This document shows, in pieces, positions 18,359 through 27,367 of a DNA stretch of 64,000 nt. The first letter of the stretch is position 1. Each line of letters begins with the position of its first letter. The position numbers and the translations under genes are program-made. The DNA comes from Crocinitomix catalasitica ATCC 23190 (GTDB taxonomy: Bacteria > Bacteroidota > Bacteroidia > Flavobacteriales_D > Crocinitomicaceae), in the NCBI RefSeq assembly GCF_000621625.1, contig NZ_JHXV01000017.1, positions 1 to 64,000 on the forward strand, written 5' to 3'. The notes beneath the pieces are model-generated. The model had not been told where the DNA came from. It did no database searches and worked only from the letters and a program-made list of their open reading frames with translations.

Positions 18359-19156
18359 TTAAGTAGGACTTTGATTTTTGATGATTTTCCAGAATAATTT
18401 CGGTGAAAATCGTTTAATATATACCGGCAAAATTTCTTTATTGCCAACTAAAACAGACTTCTTCTTTTTACTTACTGCTACTAATATTTTTTTGACACAC
18501 ACTTCCACAGGCATTCCTGTTGCTTGATTGTGGTCCATTTTTCCATTCGCCTTGCCGTCAGCCGTCAAAGCAGACATTGAAATTGGAGTATTAATTTTAC
18601 CTGGATAAGCGATCGTCACATTTATATTATGTTCAGCTTCTTCTAACAATAAACTTTCGTAAAAACCTTGTAGGGCGTGTTTAGAAGCGGAATAAGCCGA
18701 TCTTAGAAAAAAGCCAAACTTTCCTGCAATACTTGAAATCACGACGATATGTCCAGATTTTTTGGTAATCATATATGGCAAGACCGCTTTTGTCAATGCA
18801 ATATTTCCGAAGTAATTAATTTCCATAATCCTTCTGTCTATCGCTATGCTGGTATCTCTTGCATTACCTCTTTGACTAACCCCTCCATTATTAAATAAAA
18901 AATCAATTTTACCTTTTTTATCAACAATTTTTTGCGCCAAGGATTCAAATAATTCAGACTGCTCTAAATCCATTTCTACAACCATTGATTCTGACGGGAA
19001 TTCTAAACTACTTTGAACGGCTAACAACTCCTTATGTTTTCTTGCTGAGAGAATTACGAATGCCCCTAACTTATTCAGTTGAATAGCCAACTCTGCTCCG
19101 ATTCCCGAAGACGCTCCGATTATCCAAACGACTTTATTTTTGAATTCATTTTTCAT
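18359..19156 (-). CDS. SDR-family oxidoreductase
   Basis: This is a 265-residue classical short-chain dehydrogenase. The nucleotide-binding motif GASSGIG is at residues 14-20. NNGG follows (in place of NNAG), then an active-site Ser in VVISSIAG and YSASK as the catalytic YxxxK. It should be NAD(P)-dependent and cytoplasmic; the substrate is unknown. The frame is open further upstream, but the ATG at 19156 starts MKNEFKNKVVWIIG directly before the Rossmann fold, and the longer version would run into the promoter of the divergent kinase gene. The MutS-like gene follows after 3 nt. Confidence 0.9.
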   Translation of the reverse strand: MKNEFKNKVVWIIGASSGIGAELAIQLNKLGAFVILSARKHKELLAVQSSLEFPSESMVVEMDLEQSELFESLAQKIVDKKGKIDFLFNNGGVSQRGNARDTSIAIDRRIMEINYFGNIALTKAVLPYMITKKSGHIVVISSIAGKFGFFLRSAYSASKHALQGFYESLLLEEAEHNINVTIAYPGKINTPISMSALTADGKANGKMDHNQATGMPVEVCVKKILVAVSKKKKSVLVGNKEILPVYIKRFSPKLFWKIIKNQSPT

Positions 19157-19216
19157 TTGTGACGAATTTACGGATTTATAGAAAGTTGACGAATAGAATT
19201 GATAATTATATTCTAC

Positions 19217-19224
19217 TATATTTG
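19217..19224 (+). promoter_or_regulatory. -7 promoter box of the histidine kinase (TATATTTG)
   Basis: TATATTTG matches TAnnTTTG, 19 nt ahead of the ATG at 19244. Confidence 0.45.
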
Positions 19225-19243
19225 TTTGCGTAGCCAACAAAAT

Positions 19244-20446
19244 ATGAAGATAATTCCCACACCGAAATACGAAGAGTATTTTGATATCTCGAGATACATT
19301 TTAACATTTAAGATTAATCTCTTTATGTCTGTTGTAGAGATTATTTTGGCGACAATATTTTATTTTCTGGAAGAGCCTGCTTTTATACCAACAGTGATAG
19401 GCGTTTGTGTCAACTTCATATTCATGGCTATTTTAATTAAAACACAGCGCTACGAATTCGTTGCAATCCTATTTATAATTACAGGACCATTAATATCTAT
19501 TTATACATTAAATGCTATCGACGATCGCTTGCACTTCGTTGACCCTGTATGGATGCTAATCATAGCATTATACGCCTATTTTACAATTGGAAAAATTGCC
19601 GGAAACATAAGTATCCTGGTTCAATTCGCTGGAATTATATATTATCTACTTTTTAATCTAGAAAACAACTTACTCGAACTAAAGGAACTTACAAAACCAG
19701 AAATATATTCGTTGTCCTTTAATATCGCATCATGTGGACTAGTTTTATCATATATCATTCACCAATTTATTAAAAGAAATTCGTTCGCGGTCCAGCAATA
19801 CAAAGACGTTGCAATGGAACTGCAAAATAAGAATATCATCGTTCAAAAGCAGAATATTGAAAAAACTGCAATGTTAAAAGAGATACACCATCGCGTGAAG
19901 AACAATCTGCAAGTAATTACCAGTTTATTAAGATTGCAATCAAGAGAAATAGATAATCTTGAAATTCAAGCCCACTTCCAAGAAGCCATCAATAGAATAG
20001 CTACAATGTCATTGATACATAATAAAATGTACCAAGCAAATGACTTAAGTCAAATAGATATAAAATCTTATTTTCAAACATTGAGTGAAGACCTGATTCA
20101 GTCTTACGCCATTCATAAAAAAATTCATTTAAACCTTAATATTGCTGTTGAAAACATACTACCTAATACGTTGGTTCCACTAGCATTGATCTATAACGAA
20201 CTTTTTAGCAATTCACTTAAACATGCTTTTAAAGACAATGAAGAAGGAACAATTACGTTTGAAATATTACATCAGGAATCAAGTTTCTATATGAATTATT
20301 CAGATAATGGTACTTGGTTAGCCCCTTTAAAATCGGAGACTTTCGGACTCGAACTTATTGATACATTAGCACAACAATTAAATGGCAATGTAAATAGAAC
20401 AACTGAAAATGGAACGCATTTCAAAATAAAGTTCGAAAACTCTTAA
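19244..20446 (+). CDS. Sensor histidine kinase with HisKA_2-type core and multi-pass membrane sensor
   Basis: This is a 400-residue membrane kinase. The N-terminal ~180 residues hold about six hydrophobic segments with no periplasmic domain. A linker follows, then the HisKA_2 dimerisation box HHRVKNN (residues 215-221, containing the phospho-accepting His). The HATPase domain has YNELFSNSLKHAF as N-box and DNGT plus FGLELIDTL as G-boxes. This layout fits the LytS-like/HWE-related kinases of Bacteroidota. The start at 19244 is chosen because a -7 box lies at 19217-19224. No response regulator lies beside it, so the partner is unknown. cmk follows after 43 nt. Confidence 0.9.
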   Translation: MKIIPTPKYEEYFDISRYILTFKINLFMSVVEIILATIFYFLEEPAFIPTVIGVCVNFIFMAILIKTQRYEFVAILFIITGPLISIYTLNAIDDRLHFVDPVWMLIIALYAYFTIGKIAGNISILVQFAGIIYYLLFNLENNLLELKELTKPEIYSLSFNIASCGLVLSYIIHQFIKRNSFAVQQYKDVAMELQNKNIIVQKQNIEKTAMLKEIHHRVKNNLQVITSLLRLQSREIDNLEIQAHFQEAINRIATMSLIHNKMYQANDLSQIDIKSYFQTLSEDLIQSYAIHKKIHLNLNIAVENILPNTLVPLALIYNELFSNSLKHAFKDNEEGTITFEILHQESSFYMNYSDNGTWLAPLKSETFGLELIDTLAQQLNGNVNRTTENGTHFKIKFENS

Positions 20447-20476
20447 TAAATATTTTAAAGTTCCTTAGGCTTTACT

Positions 20477-20484
20477 TATTTTTG
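20477..20484 (+). promoter_or_regulatory. -7 promoter box ahead of cmk (TATTTTTG)
   Basis: TATTTTTG fits TAnnTTTG and ends only 5 nt before the GTG start of cmk. If it is used, transcription would begin at or within a base or two of the start codon. Confidence 0.35.
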
Positions 20485-20489
20485 TTAAT

Positions 20490-21188
20490 GTGGAAAAGAT
20501 AACAATTGCAATAGACGGATATTCTTCATGTGGTAAAAGCACATTAGCGAAAGAGATAGCACGCGAACTAAATTATATTTATATTGATAGTGGTGCTATG
20601 TATCGCGCTGTTACTTTACATTTAATGAATAAAGGCATTATTAAAGATCATGCTTTCATAGAAGAGCAAGCGCTACAACAACTAGCAAATATCGATATTG
20701 ATTTTCATTTTGATTCTCAAACTGAAAAATCTGAAACTTTGCTAAATGGAGTAAATGTTGAAAAAGAAATTCGTTCGAGTATTGTTTCAAGAGAAGTAAG
20801 TGCTGTAAGTGCACTAAAAGAAGTTCGAGAAAAACTGGTTGATCTTCAGCAAAAACTAGGTCAAAAGGGAGGCGTCGTGATGGATGGAAGAGATATTGGG
20901 ACGGTTGTTTTTCCAAATGCAGAAATTAAACTATTCATGACTGCATCCAATAATATTCGCGCAGAAAGAAGGTATAAAGAATTAATCGAAAAAGGTGAAA
21001 ACATCAGCAAAAATGATGTTGGAGCAGACTTAGCAAGGCGTGATCATATCGACATGACACGCGAGATTAGTCCATTGAGTAAAGCAACTGATGCGATTGA
21101 AATTGACAATAGCAATTTAACCCGAGAAGAACAGTTGGATTTAGCACTAAAATATATTAATGAGAAAATTGAACTCGCTAAGAATTAA
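20490..21188 (+). CDS. cmk: Cytidylate kinase
   Basis: This is a 232-residue P-loop kinase that phosphorylates CMP and dCMP. The Walker A motif GYSSCGKST is at residues 10-18. YIDSGAMYRAVT follows as the CMP-binding region, then GRDIGTVVFPNA and RRDHIDMTREISPLSKA near the C-terminus, all hallmarks of Cmk. The start is GTG: the overlapping ATG two bases earlier is out of frame and stops after four codons. A -7 box ends 5 nt upstream, so a leaderless message is possible. The product feeds CTP and dCTP pools. Confidence 0.96.
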   Translation: MEKITIAIDGYSSCGKSTLAKEIARELNYIYIDSGAMYRAVTLHLMNKGIIKDHAFIEEQALQQLANIDIDFHFDSQTEKSETLLNGVNVEKEIRSSIVSREVSAVSALKEVREKLVDLQQKLGQKGGVVMDGRDIGTVVFPNAEIKLFMTASNNIRAERRYKELIEKGENISKNDVGADLARRDHIDMTREISPLSKATDAIEIDNSNLTREEQLDLALKYINEKIELAKN

Positions 21189-21282
21189 GCTTAAATTAGT
21201 TTAAAATCTTGCGATAATCGATAAATGAACCACAATAGGATAAATTGAAAGCGATAATTAATGAATTTACTGGAAAGTTTTT

Positions 21283-21290
21283 TATTTTTG
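21283..21290 (+). promoter_or_regulatory. -7 promoter box of fbaB-accD (TATTTTTG)
   Basis: TATTTTTG matches TAnnTTTG, 34 nt before the fbaB ATG at 21325. Confidence 0.45.
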
Positions 21291-21324
21291 CGCCTTCAAT
21301 TATATTATTTTAAACAGAATTATA

Positions 21325-22389
21325 ATGGCTGCAAACAAAGTTCTTGAATTATTAGGTAAAGAAGGAGAGCAACTTCTACAACACGAATGTAAAACTATTT
21401 CTAAAAATTTATTGCACCTTCCAGGGAGTGATTTTGTTGATAGATCGTTTGCATTATCAAATAGAAGTCCACAAGTTTTAAGAAGTTTGGAGGATTTATA
21501 TAGTCATGGTAGACTAGGTGGAACAGGTTATGTATCTTTCTTACCGGTTGACCAAGGTATCGAACATTCGGCTGGTGCTTCTTTTGCACCAAACCCTATT
21601 TATTTCGATCCTGAAAACATAGTAAAGTTAGCCATAGAAGGTGGATGTAATGGTGTTGCTTCAACATTTGGAGTATTGGCATCTTGTGCAAGAAAATACG
21701 CACACAAAATTCCTTTTATTGTTAAATTGAATCACAACGAATTTTTATCATATCCTAATACATACAACCAAATTGAATTTGGATCTGTAGATGATGCTTG
21801 GAATATGGGAGCAACTGCTGTTGGTGCAACAATTTATTTCGGTTCTCCAGAATCTGAAAGACAAATCGTTGAAGTAGCACAAGCTTTCGAAAGAGCGCAC
21901 GAATTAGGTATGGCTACAATATTATGGTGTTATTTAAGAAACCCAGGCTTCAAAAAAGATGGGGTAGATTACCATACAGCTACAGATATAACAGCTCAAG
22001 CCAATCATATTGGTGTTACGATTCAAGCGGATATTATCAAACAAAAATTACCAACATTAAATGGAGGTTATCCTGCAATTAATTTTGGTAAATCTCACCC
22101 TAATATGTACAGTCATTTATCAACTGACAACCCTATTGATTTATGTAGATACCAAGTAGCAAACTGTTATATGGGTAGAAATGGCTTAATCAATTCAGGT
22201 GGAGCATCTCTTGGTGACGGCATGAGTGATTTACAAGATGCGGTTAAAACTGCAGTAATCAATAAGCGTGGCGCAGGTCATGGTCTTATTTCTGGTCGTA
22301 AAGCATTCCAGAAAGATATGAAAGTTGGTGTTGAATTATTAAATGCAATTCAAGATGTTTATTTAGATGATTCAATTACAATTGCGTAA
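21325..22389 (+). CDS. fbaB: Class I fructose-bisphosphate aldolase
   Basis: This is a 354-residue Schiff-base aldolase of the FbaB (DhnA-like) type, which cleaves fructose 1,6-bisphosphate in glycolysis and runs in reverse in gluconeogenesis. It follows E. coli FbaB closely over the whole length: [87 protein letters not shown], and C-terminal [13 protein letters not shown] and [11 protein letters not shown]. Length and ends agree with the family. accD starts 36 nt downstream and the two are probably co-transcribed. Confidence 0.95.
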   Translation: MAANKVLELLGKEGEQLLQHECKTISKNLLHLPGSDFVDRSFALSNRSPQVLRSLEDLYSHGRLGGTGYVSFLPVDQGIEHSAGASFAPNPIYFDPENIVKLAIEGGCNGVASTFGVLASCARKYAHKIPFIVKLNHNEFLSYPNTYNQIEFGSVDDAWNMGATAVGATIYFGSPESERQIVEVAQAFERAHELGMATILWCYLRNPGFKKDGVDYHTATDITAQANHIGVTIQADIIKQKLPTLNGGYPAINFGKSHPNMYSHLSTDNPIDLCRYQVANCYMGRNGLINSGGASLGDGMSDLQDAVKTAVINKRGAGHGLISGRKAFQKDMKVGVELLNAIQDVYLDDSITIA

Positions 22390-22425
22390 TTTAAAGATAG
22401 TTTAACCGAATAAAAAATTGATACG

Positions 22426-23271
22426 ATGGGATGGTTTACGAGAAAAAAAGAAGGCATATCAACTTCAACGGCTGACAAAAAAAAAACACCAGAAGGTTTA
22501 TGGTATAAATGTCCTAAATGTAAAGCTGTAATACCTTCTGAAGATCACCACCTCAACTTCTTCGTTTGTTCGAATTGTGATCATCATGAAAGAATTTCAG
22601 CTTCTGATTATTTTGAAATCTTTTTTGATAGTAAAAAAGGGACAGAATTTGCACGTGGAATATCAAGTGCCGATCCTTTAAAATTTGAAGACACCAAAAA
22701 GTATGTTGACCGTGTTAAACAAGTTCAAGAAAAAACTGGACTTAAAGATGCGATGAAGACAGCATATGGTAAAATGAATAATAAGCCTATTGTTATTGCA
22801 GCAATGGATTTTGGTTTTATTGGTGGATCAATGGGATCTGTTGTTGGTGAAAAAATTGCTCGATCTGTGGATAAAGCAATTGAATTAAATTGCCCTTTAA
22901 TGATTATTTCAAAATCAGGTGGAGCAAGAATGATGGAAGCTGGTTTGTCATTAATGCAAATGGCTAAAACTTCAGCAAAATTAAATCAATTATCTAAAGC
23001 TAAACTTCCTTTTATCTCTCTTTTAACGGATCCTACTACTGGTGGTGTTACTGCATCATTCGCCATGTTAGGAGATATTAATATTGCAGAACCAAATGCA
23101 TTAATCGCGTTTGCAGGACCGAGAGTTGTAAAAGAAACAATTGGTAGAGATTTACCTGTTGGGTTCCAAAAATCAGAATTCGTTTTAGAGCACGGATTCC
23201 TTGACTTAATTGTTCATAGAAAAGATTTAAAAGACAAAATTGAAAGTTTGATTGATATGTTTGAAAATTGA
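22426..23271 (+). CDS. accD: Acetyl-CoA carboxylase carboxyltransferase subunit beta
   Basis: This is a 281-residue subunit that, with AccA, transfers the carboxyl group from biotin to acetyl-CoA in the first step of fatty-acid synthesis. The N-terminal zinc ribbon has Cys29, Cys32, Cys48 and Cys51. The carboxyltransferase core shows [49 protein letters not shown] and [12 protein letters not shown], all standard for AccD. accA is not in the window. The gene follows fbaB by 36 nt. Confidence 0.97.
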   Translation: MGWFTRKKEGISTSTADKKKTPEGLWYKCPKCKAVIPSEDHHLNFFVCSNCDHHERISASDYFEIFFDSKKGTEFARGISSADPLKFEDTKKYVDRVKQVQEKTGLKDAMKTAYGKMNNKPIVIAAMDFGFIGGSMGSVVGEKIARSVDKAIELNCPLMIISKSGGARMMEAGLSLMQMAKTSAKLNQLSKAKLPFISLLTDPTTGGVTASFAMLGDINIAEPNALIAFAGPRVVKETIGRDLPVGFQKSEFVLEHGFLDLIVHRKDLKDKIESLIDMFEN

Positions 23272-23328
23272 TTTCGCGTTCACTTGAATAAATAATTTAA
23301 AAAATAGAGGTAATTAATTTATTACTAC

Positions 23329-23336
23329 TATCTTTG
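23329..23336 (+). promoter_or_regulatory. -7 promoter box of rpsO (TATCTTTG)
   Basis: TATCTTTG, followed by CACC, is a strong Bacteroidota -7 box of the kind seen ahead of ribosomal-protein genes. It lies 39 nt before the rpsO ATG. Confidence 0.6.
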
Positions 23337-23375
23337 CACCCGAATTACATAATAATCATTTAAAATAATATTGGC

Positions 23376-23645
23376 ATGTATTTAGCACCAGAAAAGAAAG
23401 AAGAAATATTTAAAGAGCACGGATCCAGCGCAAAAGACACTGGAAGTTCTGAAGGTCAAATCGCACTATTTACTTATAGAATTGCGCATTTAACTGAGCA
23501 CTTAAAGAAAAACAGAAAAGATTACGGAACGCAAAGAGCGCTTCAAATCTTAGTAGGTAAACGTAGAAGTTTACTTGATTATTTGAAAAAGATTGACATC
23601 GAACGATACAGAGCAATCGTTAAGAAATTGAGCTTAAGACGATAG
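23376..23645 (+). CDS. rpsO: 30S ribosomal protein S15
   Basis: This is an 89-residue protein of standard S15 length that binds 16S rRNA in the platform of the small subunit. Conserved parts are the GSSEGQIALFTYRI stretch, LTEHLKKNRKDYGTQRALQILVGKRR and the C-terminal LLDYLKKIDIERYRAIVKKLSLRR. It precedes pnp, the classic bacterial rpsO-pnp order, but here a strong terminator and a 5' leader separate the two. Confidence 0.98.
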   Translation: MYLAPEKKEEIFKEHGSSAKDTGSSEGQIALFTYRIAHLTEHLKKNRKDYGTQRALQILVGKRRSLLDYLKKIDIERYRAIVKKLSLRR

Positions 23646-23675
23646 TTTTGAATTTCATACTGAATTAATTTTAAG

Positions 23676-23709
23676 GGCAATTGGATATTTTATTCCAATT
23701 GCCTTTTTT
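23676..23709 (+). terminator. Terminator between rpsO and pnp
   Basis: A perfect ten-pair stem GGCAATTGGA/TCCAATTGCC is followed by T6. It should end rpsO transcripts, so pnp probably needs its own promoter or read-through. Confidence 0.85.
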
Positions 23710-23774
23710 ATTGATTAATACAATTAGACGCACAAAGAGGAAATTAGAAAAAAAGTAATATAAAATAAACAAAC

Positions 23775-23817
23775 GAAGCGGTAACCAGAGAATGCTGGAA
23801 TAAAGAAGCCCCGCTTC
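23775..23817 (+). promoter_or_regulatory. Hairpin in the pnp 5' leader
   Basis: GAAGCGG (23775-23781) pairs perfectly with CCGCTTC (23811-23817). Inside, CCAG (23785-23788) pairs with CTGG (23795-23798). The structure ends 15 nt before the pnp start codon and has no T-run, so it is not a terminator. In E. coli a pnp leader hairpin is the target of RNase III and PNPase autoregulation; a similar role here is inference. Confidence 0.5.
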
Positions 23818-23832
23818 AAAAAACAAACAAAT

Positions 23833-25977
23833 ATGAATATAATAACAAAATCAATTGATACTGGCAACGGTAGAGAAATCACTGTTGAAACAGGAAAACT
23901 TGCAAAGCAAGCGGATGGTTCAGTTGTAGTGAAATGTGGAGGAACAATGATTCTTTCTACAGTCGTTTCAAATAAAGGTGCTAAAGAAGGAGTAGATTTT
24001 TTACCACTTACAGTTGATTATAGAGAGAAATTTTCTGCCGGTGGTAAAATACCTGGTGGTTACTTAAAGCGTGAAGCACGTCCCTCTGATGATGAAATTT
24101 TGATCATGAGATTAGTAGATAGAGCTTTACGTCCATTGTTCCCGGATGATTACCATGCGGATACTCAATTAATGATGCAATTGATTTCATTTGATGGTGT
24201 TAACATGCCTGATTCTTTAGCTGGATTTGCTGCTTCTGCAGCTTTAGCTGTTTCAGATATTCCATTTAATGGCCCAATGTCTGAAGTAAGAGTTGGTAGA
24301 ATTGATGGTGAATGGATTATTAATCCAACTTTCGAACAATTTGAGCAATCTGATGTAGATTGTATGATTGCAGGAACAGCTGAAAACATTGTAATGTTAG
24401 AAGGTGAAATGCATGAGATTTCTGAAGCAGAAATGGTTGAGATTATCAAAGTGGCACACGTTGCAATTAAAAAACAATGTGAATTCCAAGTTGAATTGGC
24501 TGCACAGGTTCCTGTATCACAAACAAAAAGAGAATATTCTCACGAAAATCATGATGAAGATGTTAGAGCTAAAGTTCATGCTGCAACATACGAAAAATGT
24601 AAAGCAGTTGCTGCTCAAGGTTTAGCTGATAAAGCGCTAAGAGGTCAACTTTTCGGTGAGATTAAAGATGAATATATTGCTTCTTTATCTGAAGAAGAAT
24701 TAGCAGTTCAAAGTCCTTTTATTGGTGTTTACTTTAAAGAATCAATGAAAGCTGCTGTTAGACGTGTAATGTTAGATGATAGAATTCGTTTAGATGGTCG
24801 TAAAATGGATGAGATTCGTCCAATTTGGTCTGAAATTGATTATATCCCTTCTTCTCACGGTTCTGCAATTTTCACACGTGGTGAAACACAATCTTTAACG
24901 ACTTTAACTTTAGGTGGTAAACTAGATGAGCAAATGATCGATTCAATGGCTGATAAGCGTTTTGAGAGATTTATGTTACATTATAATTTTCCTCCATTTT
25001 CAACTGGTGAAGCTAGACCAATTAGAGGAGTATCTCGTCGTGAAATTGGACATGGTAACTTAGCTTTAAGAGCTTTGAAAAATATGTTACCAACTGGTGA
25101 GGATAACCCTTATACAATTCGTTTAGTTTCTGATATCCTTGAATCTAATGGTTCGTCTTCAATGGCAACTGTTTGTGCAAGTACACTTGCATTAATGGAT
25201 GGTGGTATCAAATTAAAGAAACCAGTTTCTGGTATTGCAATGGGATTAATTTCTGATGCTGACGGTAAATATGCTGTATTGTCTGATATTTTAGGTGATG
25301 AAGATCATTTAGGTGATATGGACTTTAAAGTAACAGGAACAGCTGACGGTATTACTGCTTGTCAAATGGATATTAAAGTGGATGGTTTATCTTTCGAAGT
25401 ATTAACTGAAGCTTTAGAACAAGCGCGTGCTGGTCGTTTACATATCTTAAATGAATTATTGAAAACTATCGATAAGCCTCGTACTGAAATGAAACCTAAT
25501 GCACCTCGTATTGAGAGTTTCGTTGTACCTAACGAATCGATTGGAGCAATTATCGGACCTGGTGGAAAGATCATTCAAGAAATGCAAAAAGAAACGAATA
25601 CAACAATCACGATTGAAGAAATTTCAACTGGTGAAGGTTCTGTTCAAATCGTTGCTACGAATGGTGAAGATATGGACAACGCGAAAAACCGTATCAAATC
25701 AATCGCTTTCCCTCCAACTGTTGAAGTTGGTGCTGAATACGAAGGAAAAGTTAAATCAATTCAATCTTACGGTTGTTTCGTAGAAATTTTACCTGGTGTT
25801 GACGGTCTTATTCATATTTCTGAACTTGAACATAGAAGATTAGAAAAAGTTGAAGAGGTTGTTAAAGAAGGTGACGTTCTTAAATTTAAAGTAATTGGAC
25901 AAGATCCAAAAACTAAAAAATTCAAATTATCTCGTAAAGTTTTACTTCCTAAACCGGAAGCTAAAACAGCTGAGTAA
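23833..25977 (+). CDS. pnp: Polyribonucleotide nucleotidyltransferase (PNPase)
   Basis: This is a 714-residue enzyme that degrades RNA phosphorolytically from the 3' end. Two RNase PH-like domains are present. The first contains [26 protein letters not shown], the second SLTTLTLGG and [11 protein letters not shown]. Between them is the helical domain, and after them a KH domain ([16 protein letters not shown]) and an S1 domain ([30 protein letters not shown]). Length and order are typical. The leader carries a hairpin at 23775-23817 and the gene ends in a clear terminator. Confidence 0.98.
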   Translation: MNIITKSIDTGNGREITVETGKLAKQADGSVVVKCGGTMILSTVVSNKGAKEGVDFLPLTVDYREKFSAGGKIPGGYLKREARPSDDEILIMRLVDRALRPLFPDDYHADTQLMMQLISFDGVNMPDSLAGFAASAALAVSDIPFNGPMSEVRVGRIDGEWIINPTFEQFEQSDVDCMIAGTAENIVMLEGEMHEISEAEMVEIIKVAHVAIKKQCEFQVELAAQVPVSQTKREYSHENHDEDVRAKVHAATYEKCKAVAAQGLADKALRGQLFGEIKDEYIASLSEEELAVQSPFIGVYFKESMKAAVRRVMLDDRIRLDGRKMDEIRPIWSEIDYIPSSHGSAIFTRGETQSLTTLTLGGKLDEQMIDSMADKRFERFMLHYNFPPFSTGEARPIRGVSRREIGHGNLALRALKNMLPTGEDNPYTIRLVSDILESNGSSSMATVCASTLALMDGGIKLKKPVSGIAMGLISDADGKYAVLSDILGDEDHLGDMDFKVTGTADGITACQMDIKVDGLSFEVLTEALEQARAGRLHILNELLKTIDKPRTEMKPNAPRIESFVVPNESIGAIIGPGGKIIQEMQKETNTTITIEEISTGEGSVQIVATNGEDMDNAKNRIKSIAFPPTVEVGAEYEGKVKSIQSYGCFVEILPGVDGLIHISELEHRRLEKVEEVVKEGDVLKFKVIGQDPKTKKFKLSRKVLLPKPEAKTAE

Positions 25978-25999
25978 TTTTTATTAAATATTGAATTCG

Positions 26000-26033
26000 A
26001 AATCCCTATCATACATTTGGTAGGGATTTTTTT
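26000..26033 (+). terminator. Terminator of pnp
   Basis: The eight-pair stem AATCCCTA/TAGGGATT is followed by a T-run, 23 nt after the pnp stop. Confidence 0.85.
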
Positions 26034-26367
26034 ATTTATTGCTATAATCGAACAATGTTAGACAAAGTAAGCTTTCTTATCATTCGAACATGAATCATCT
26101 TACAGGCTTTTCCCCACTACCCATTGAATGTCTGCTAAAGCATAAAAACTTAAACCTAATACACATTGTTCATCTCATATATATCAATCGGAATATATAG
26201 CTATTTCTACTTATTTAAGGACATCTCCCTAAAGAATAAAGTAAAGACATCAACATTGTTTAATATATTGTCAAAACCTTCCATTTCCATTCAAGCTCAA
26301 GTATCCTATCTCCTCCACTCGCTTAATAAAAATAATGTTTAGTATTCGTGATGCGCTAATTAAGCAC
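26034..26367. other. 334-bp stretch without an identifiable gene
   Basis: This AT-rich stretch lies between the pnp terminator and the terminator of the convergent lipoprotein gene. I see no open frame of useful length with a start, no tRNA-like fold, no direct repeats and no clear promoter box. It may be a decayed gene or an unrecognised small RNA. Confidence 0.5.
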
Positions 26368-26401
26368 AAAAAAAACGTACCCCAAATGAAGTACGTTTTT
26401 T
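26368..26401 (-). terminator. Bidirectional terminator after the coiled-coil lipoprotein gene
   Basis: AAAACGTAC pairs with GTACGTTTT around the loop CCCAAATGAA, with A-runs on the left and T-runs on the right, so it can work in both directions. It lies just beyond the stop of the minus-strand gene. Confidence 0.8.
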
Positions 26402-26421
26402 AAATGTTTTTTCAAAATCGA

Positions 26422-27288
26422 TTATCCAACCACAACAACTAGATATTTAGATACCTTCCAGAAAGATTTAGGATCTTTAATTTTTATAATATTGTTCTCA
26501 CCTTCAGTTTTAATCTCATAAGAACTTGATGGGTGATCAGTAATAAAGTTTAATTTCTTACCAATTATTTCAATTGCATCTTTTTGTGTTAAATCTATTT
26601 CAGTAAAGTAATCATCGTTAAAATCACTCTTAAGCGCTTGCTTCTTCCCTATTCCAATAAAACCACCTTCTTTAATAATAACACCGTTTGCGATTAATTC
26701 ATCTTGCGAACCATAAGCATAATAAGCTTTATTCAATTCTTTAATGGTAGCAACTGTTATTTCTGTTTGCTCTTGGTATGCTTCTAATAATTCAACATAT
26801 TCTCTATCCAATTCAGCTAACTCTACACGCAACATTTCAATTTCTTCTTCTTGCACTTGAATTTTATTCATCAAGTTAGACACCAAAGATTTTAACTCGC
26901 TAATCTCAATATCCTTATTGTTTAATTTAACGTTTAACTCTTTTACCTTTTTCTGGTTGGCCTCACGCAAATAATTTATATTTTGAATTTCTTGTATAAT
27001 CCATTGTTTCCCATCTTCCGCCAACTCAACATCATTCGTTCTAAAACGAATCTCATCTTCTTTAAGGTTAATTTTTGCTAAATTCTCTTCTATTTCATTG
27101 AATAACATAAAAGATTCGTTCAATACAGAGTCTTTTTCAACCAATCTATCTTCTAATGCACGATTTTCTGACTTTAACCTTGCTAGTTCCTCATTATTAG
27201 CGGATCCAATAGAACCTGTAGTATCATTATCTCCATTACAACTAATTAATAATGACGTTCCAATTAAAAAATAAAATAAATGCTTCAT
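26422..27288 (-). CDS. Coiled-coil lipoprotein (Cbp1-like architecture)
   Basis: This is a 288-residue protein. A signal peptide ends in lipobox Cys17 (LLISC). Residues ~30-200 are an almost unbroken coiled coil rich in Glu, Leu, Lys and Asn. A small C-terminal domain (about 205-288) includes GSQDELIANGVIIKEGGFIGIG and a basic/aromatic end. This layout is common in Bacteroidota and resembles proteins annotated as Cbp1-family adhesins, but binding to collagen cannot be read from the sequence. The ATG at 27288 is preferred over an upstream in-frame start because the lipobox then lies at a normal distance and a -7 box sits 24 nt upstream. Confidence 0.8.
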   Translation of the reverse strand: MKHLFYFLIGTSLLISCNGDNDTTGSIGSANNEELARLKSENRALEDRLVEKDSVLNESFMLFNEIEENLAKINLKEDEIRFRTNDVELAEDGKQWIIQEIQNINYLREANQKKVKELNVKLNNKDIEISELKSLVSNLMNKIQVQEEEIEMLRVELAELDREYVELLEAYQEQTEITVATIKELNKAYYAYGSQDELIANGVIIKEGGFIGIGKKQALKSDFNDDYFTEIDLTQKDAIEIIGKKLNFITDHPSSSYEIKTEGENNIIKIKDPKSFWKVSKYLVVVVG

Positions 27289-27312
27289 AATTTGTAGTGA
27301 TTTCTGTTGCAA

Positions 27313-27320
27313 CAAAACTA
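27313..27320 (-). promoter_or_regulatory. -7 promoter box of the lipoprotein gene
   Basis: The minus strand reads TAGTTTTG, fitting TAnnTTTG, 24 nt before the ATG at 27288. It lies back to back with the plus-strand box at 27343-27350. Confidence 0.45.
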
Positions 27321-27342
27321 ATTAATATTTAATTCAAATGCT

Positions 27343-27350
27343 TATTTTTG
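27343..27350 (+). promoter_or_regulatory. -7 promoter box of the M61 peptidase gene
   Basis: TATTTTTG matches TAnnTTTG, 17 nt before the ATG at 27368. With the box at 27313-27320 it forms a compact divergent promoter. Confidence 0.45.
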
Positions 27351-27367
27351 AACTAAAATCAAGTAAA

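Noticed and set aside
18359-19240. Longer version of the SDR protein with 28 extra N-terminal residues
   Set aside because: The extra stretch reaches into the promoter of the divergent kinase gene and has no place before the Rossmann motif.
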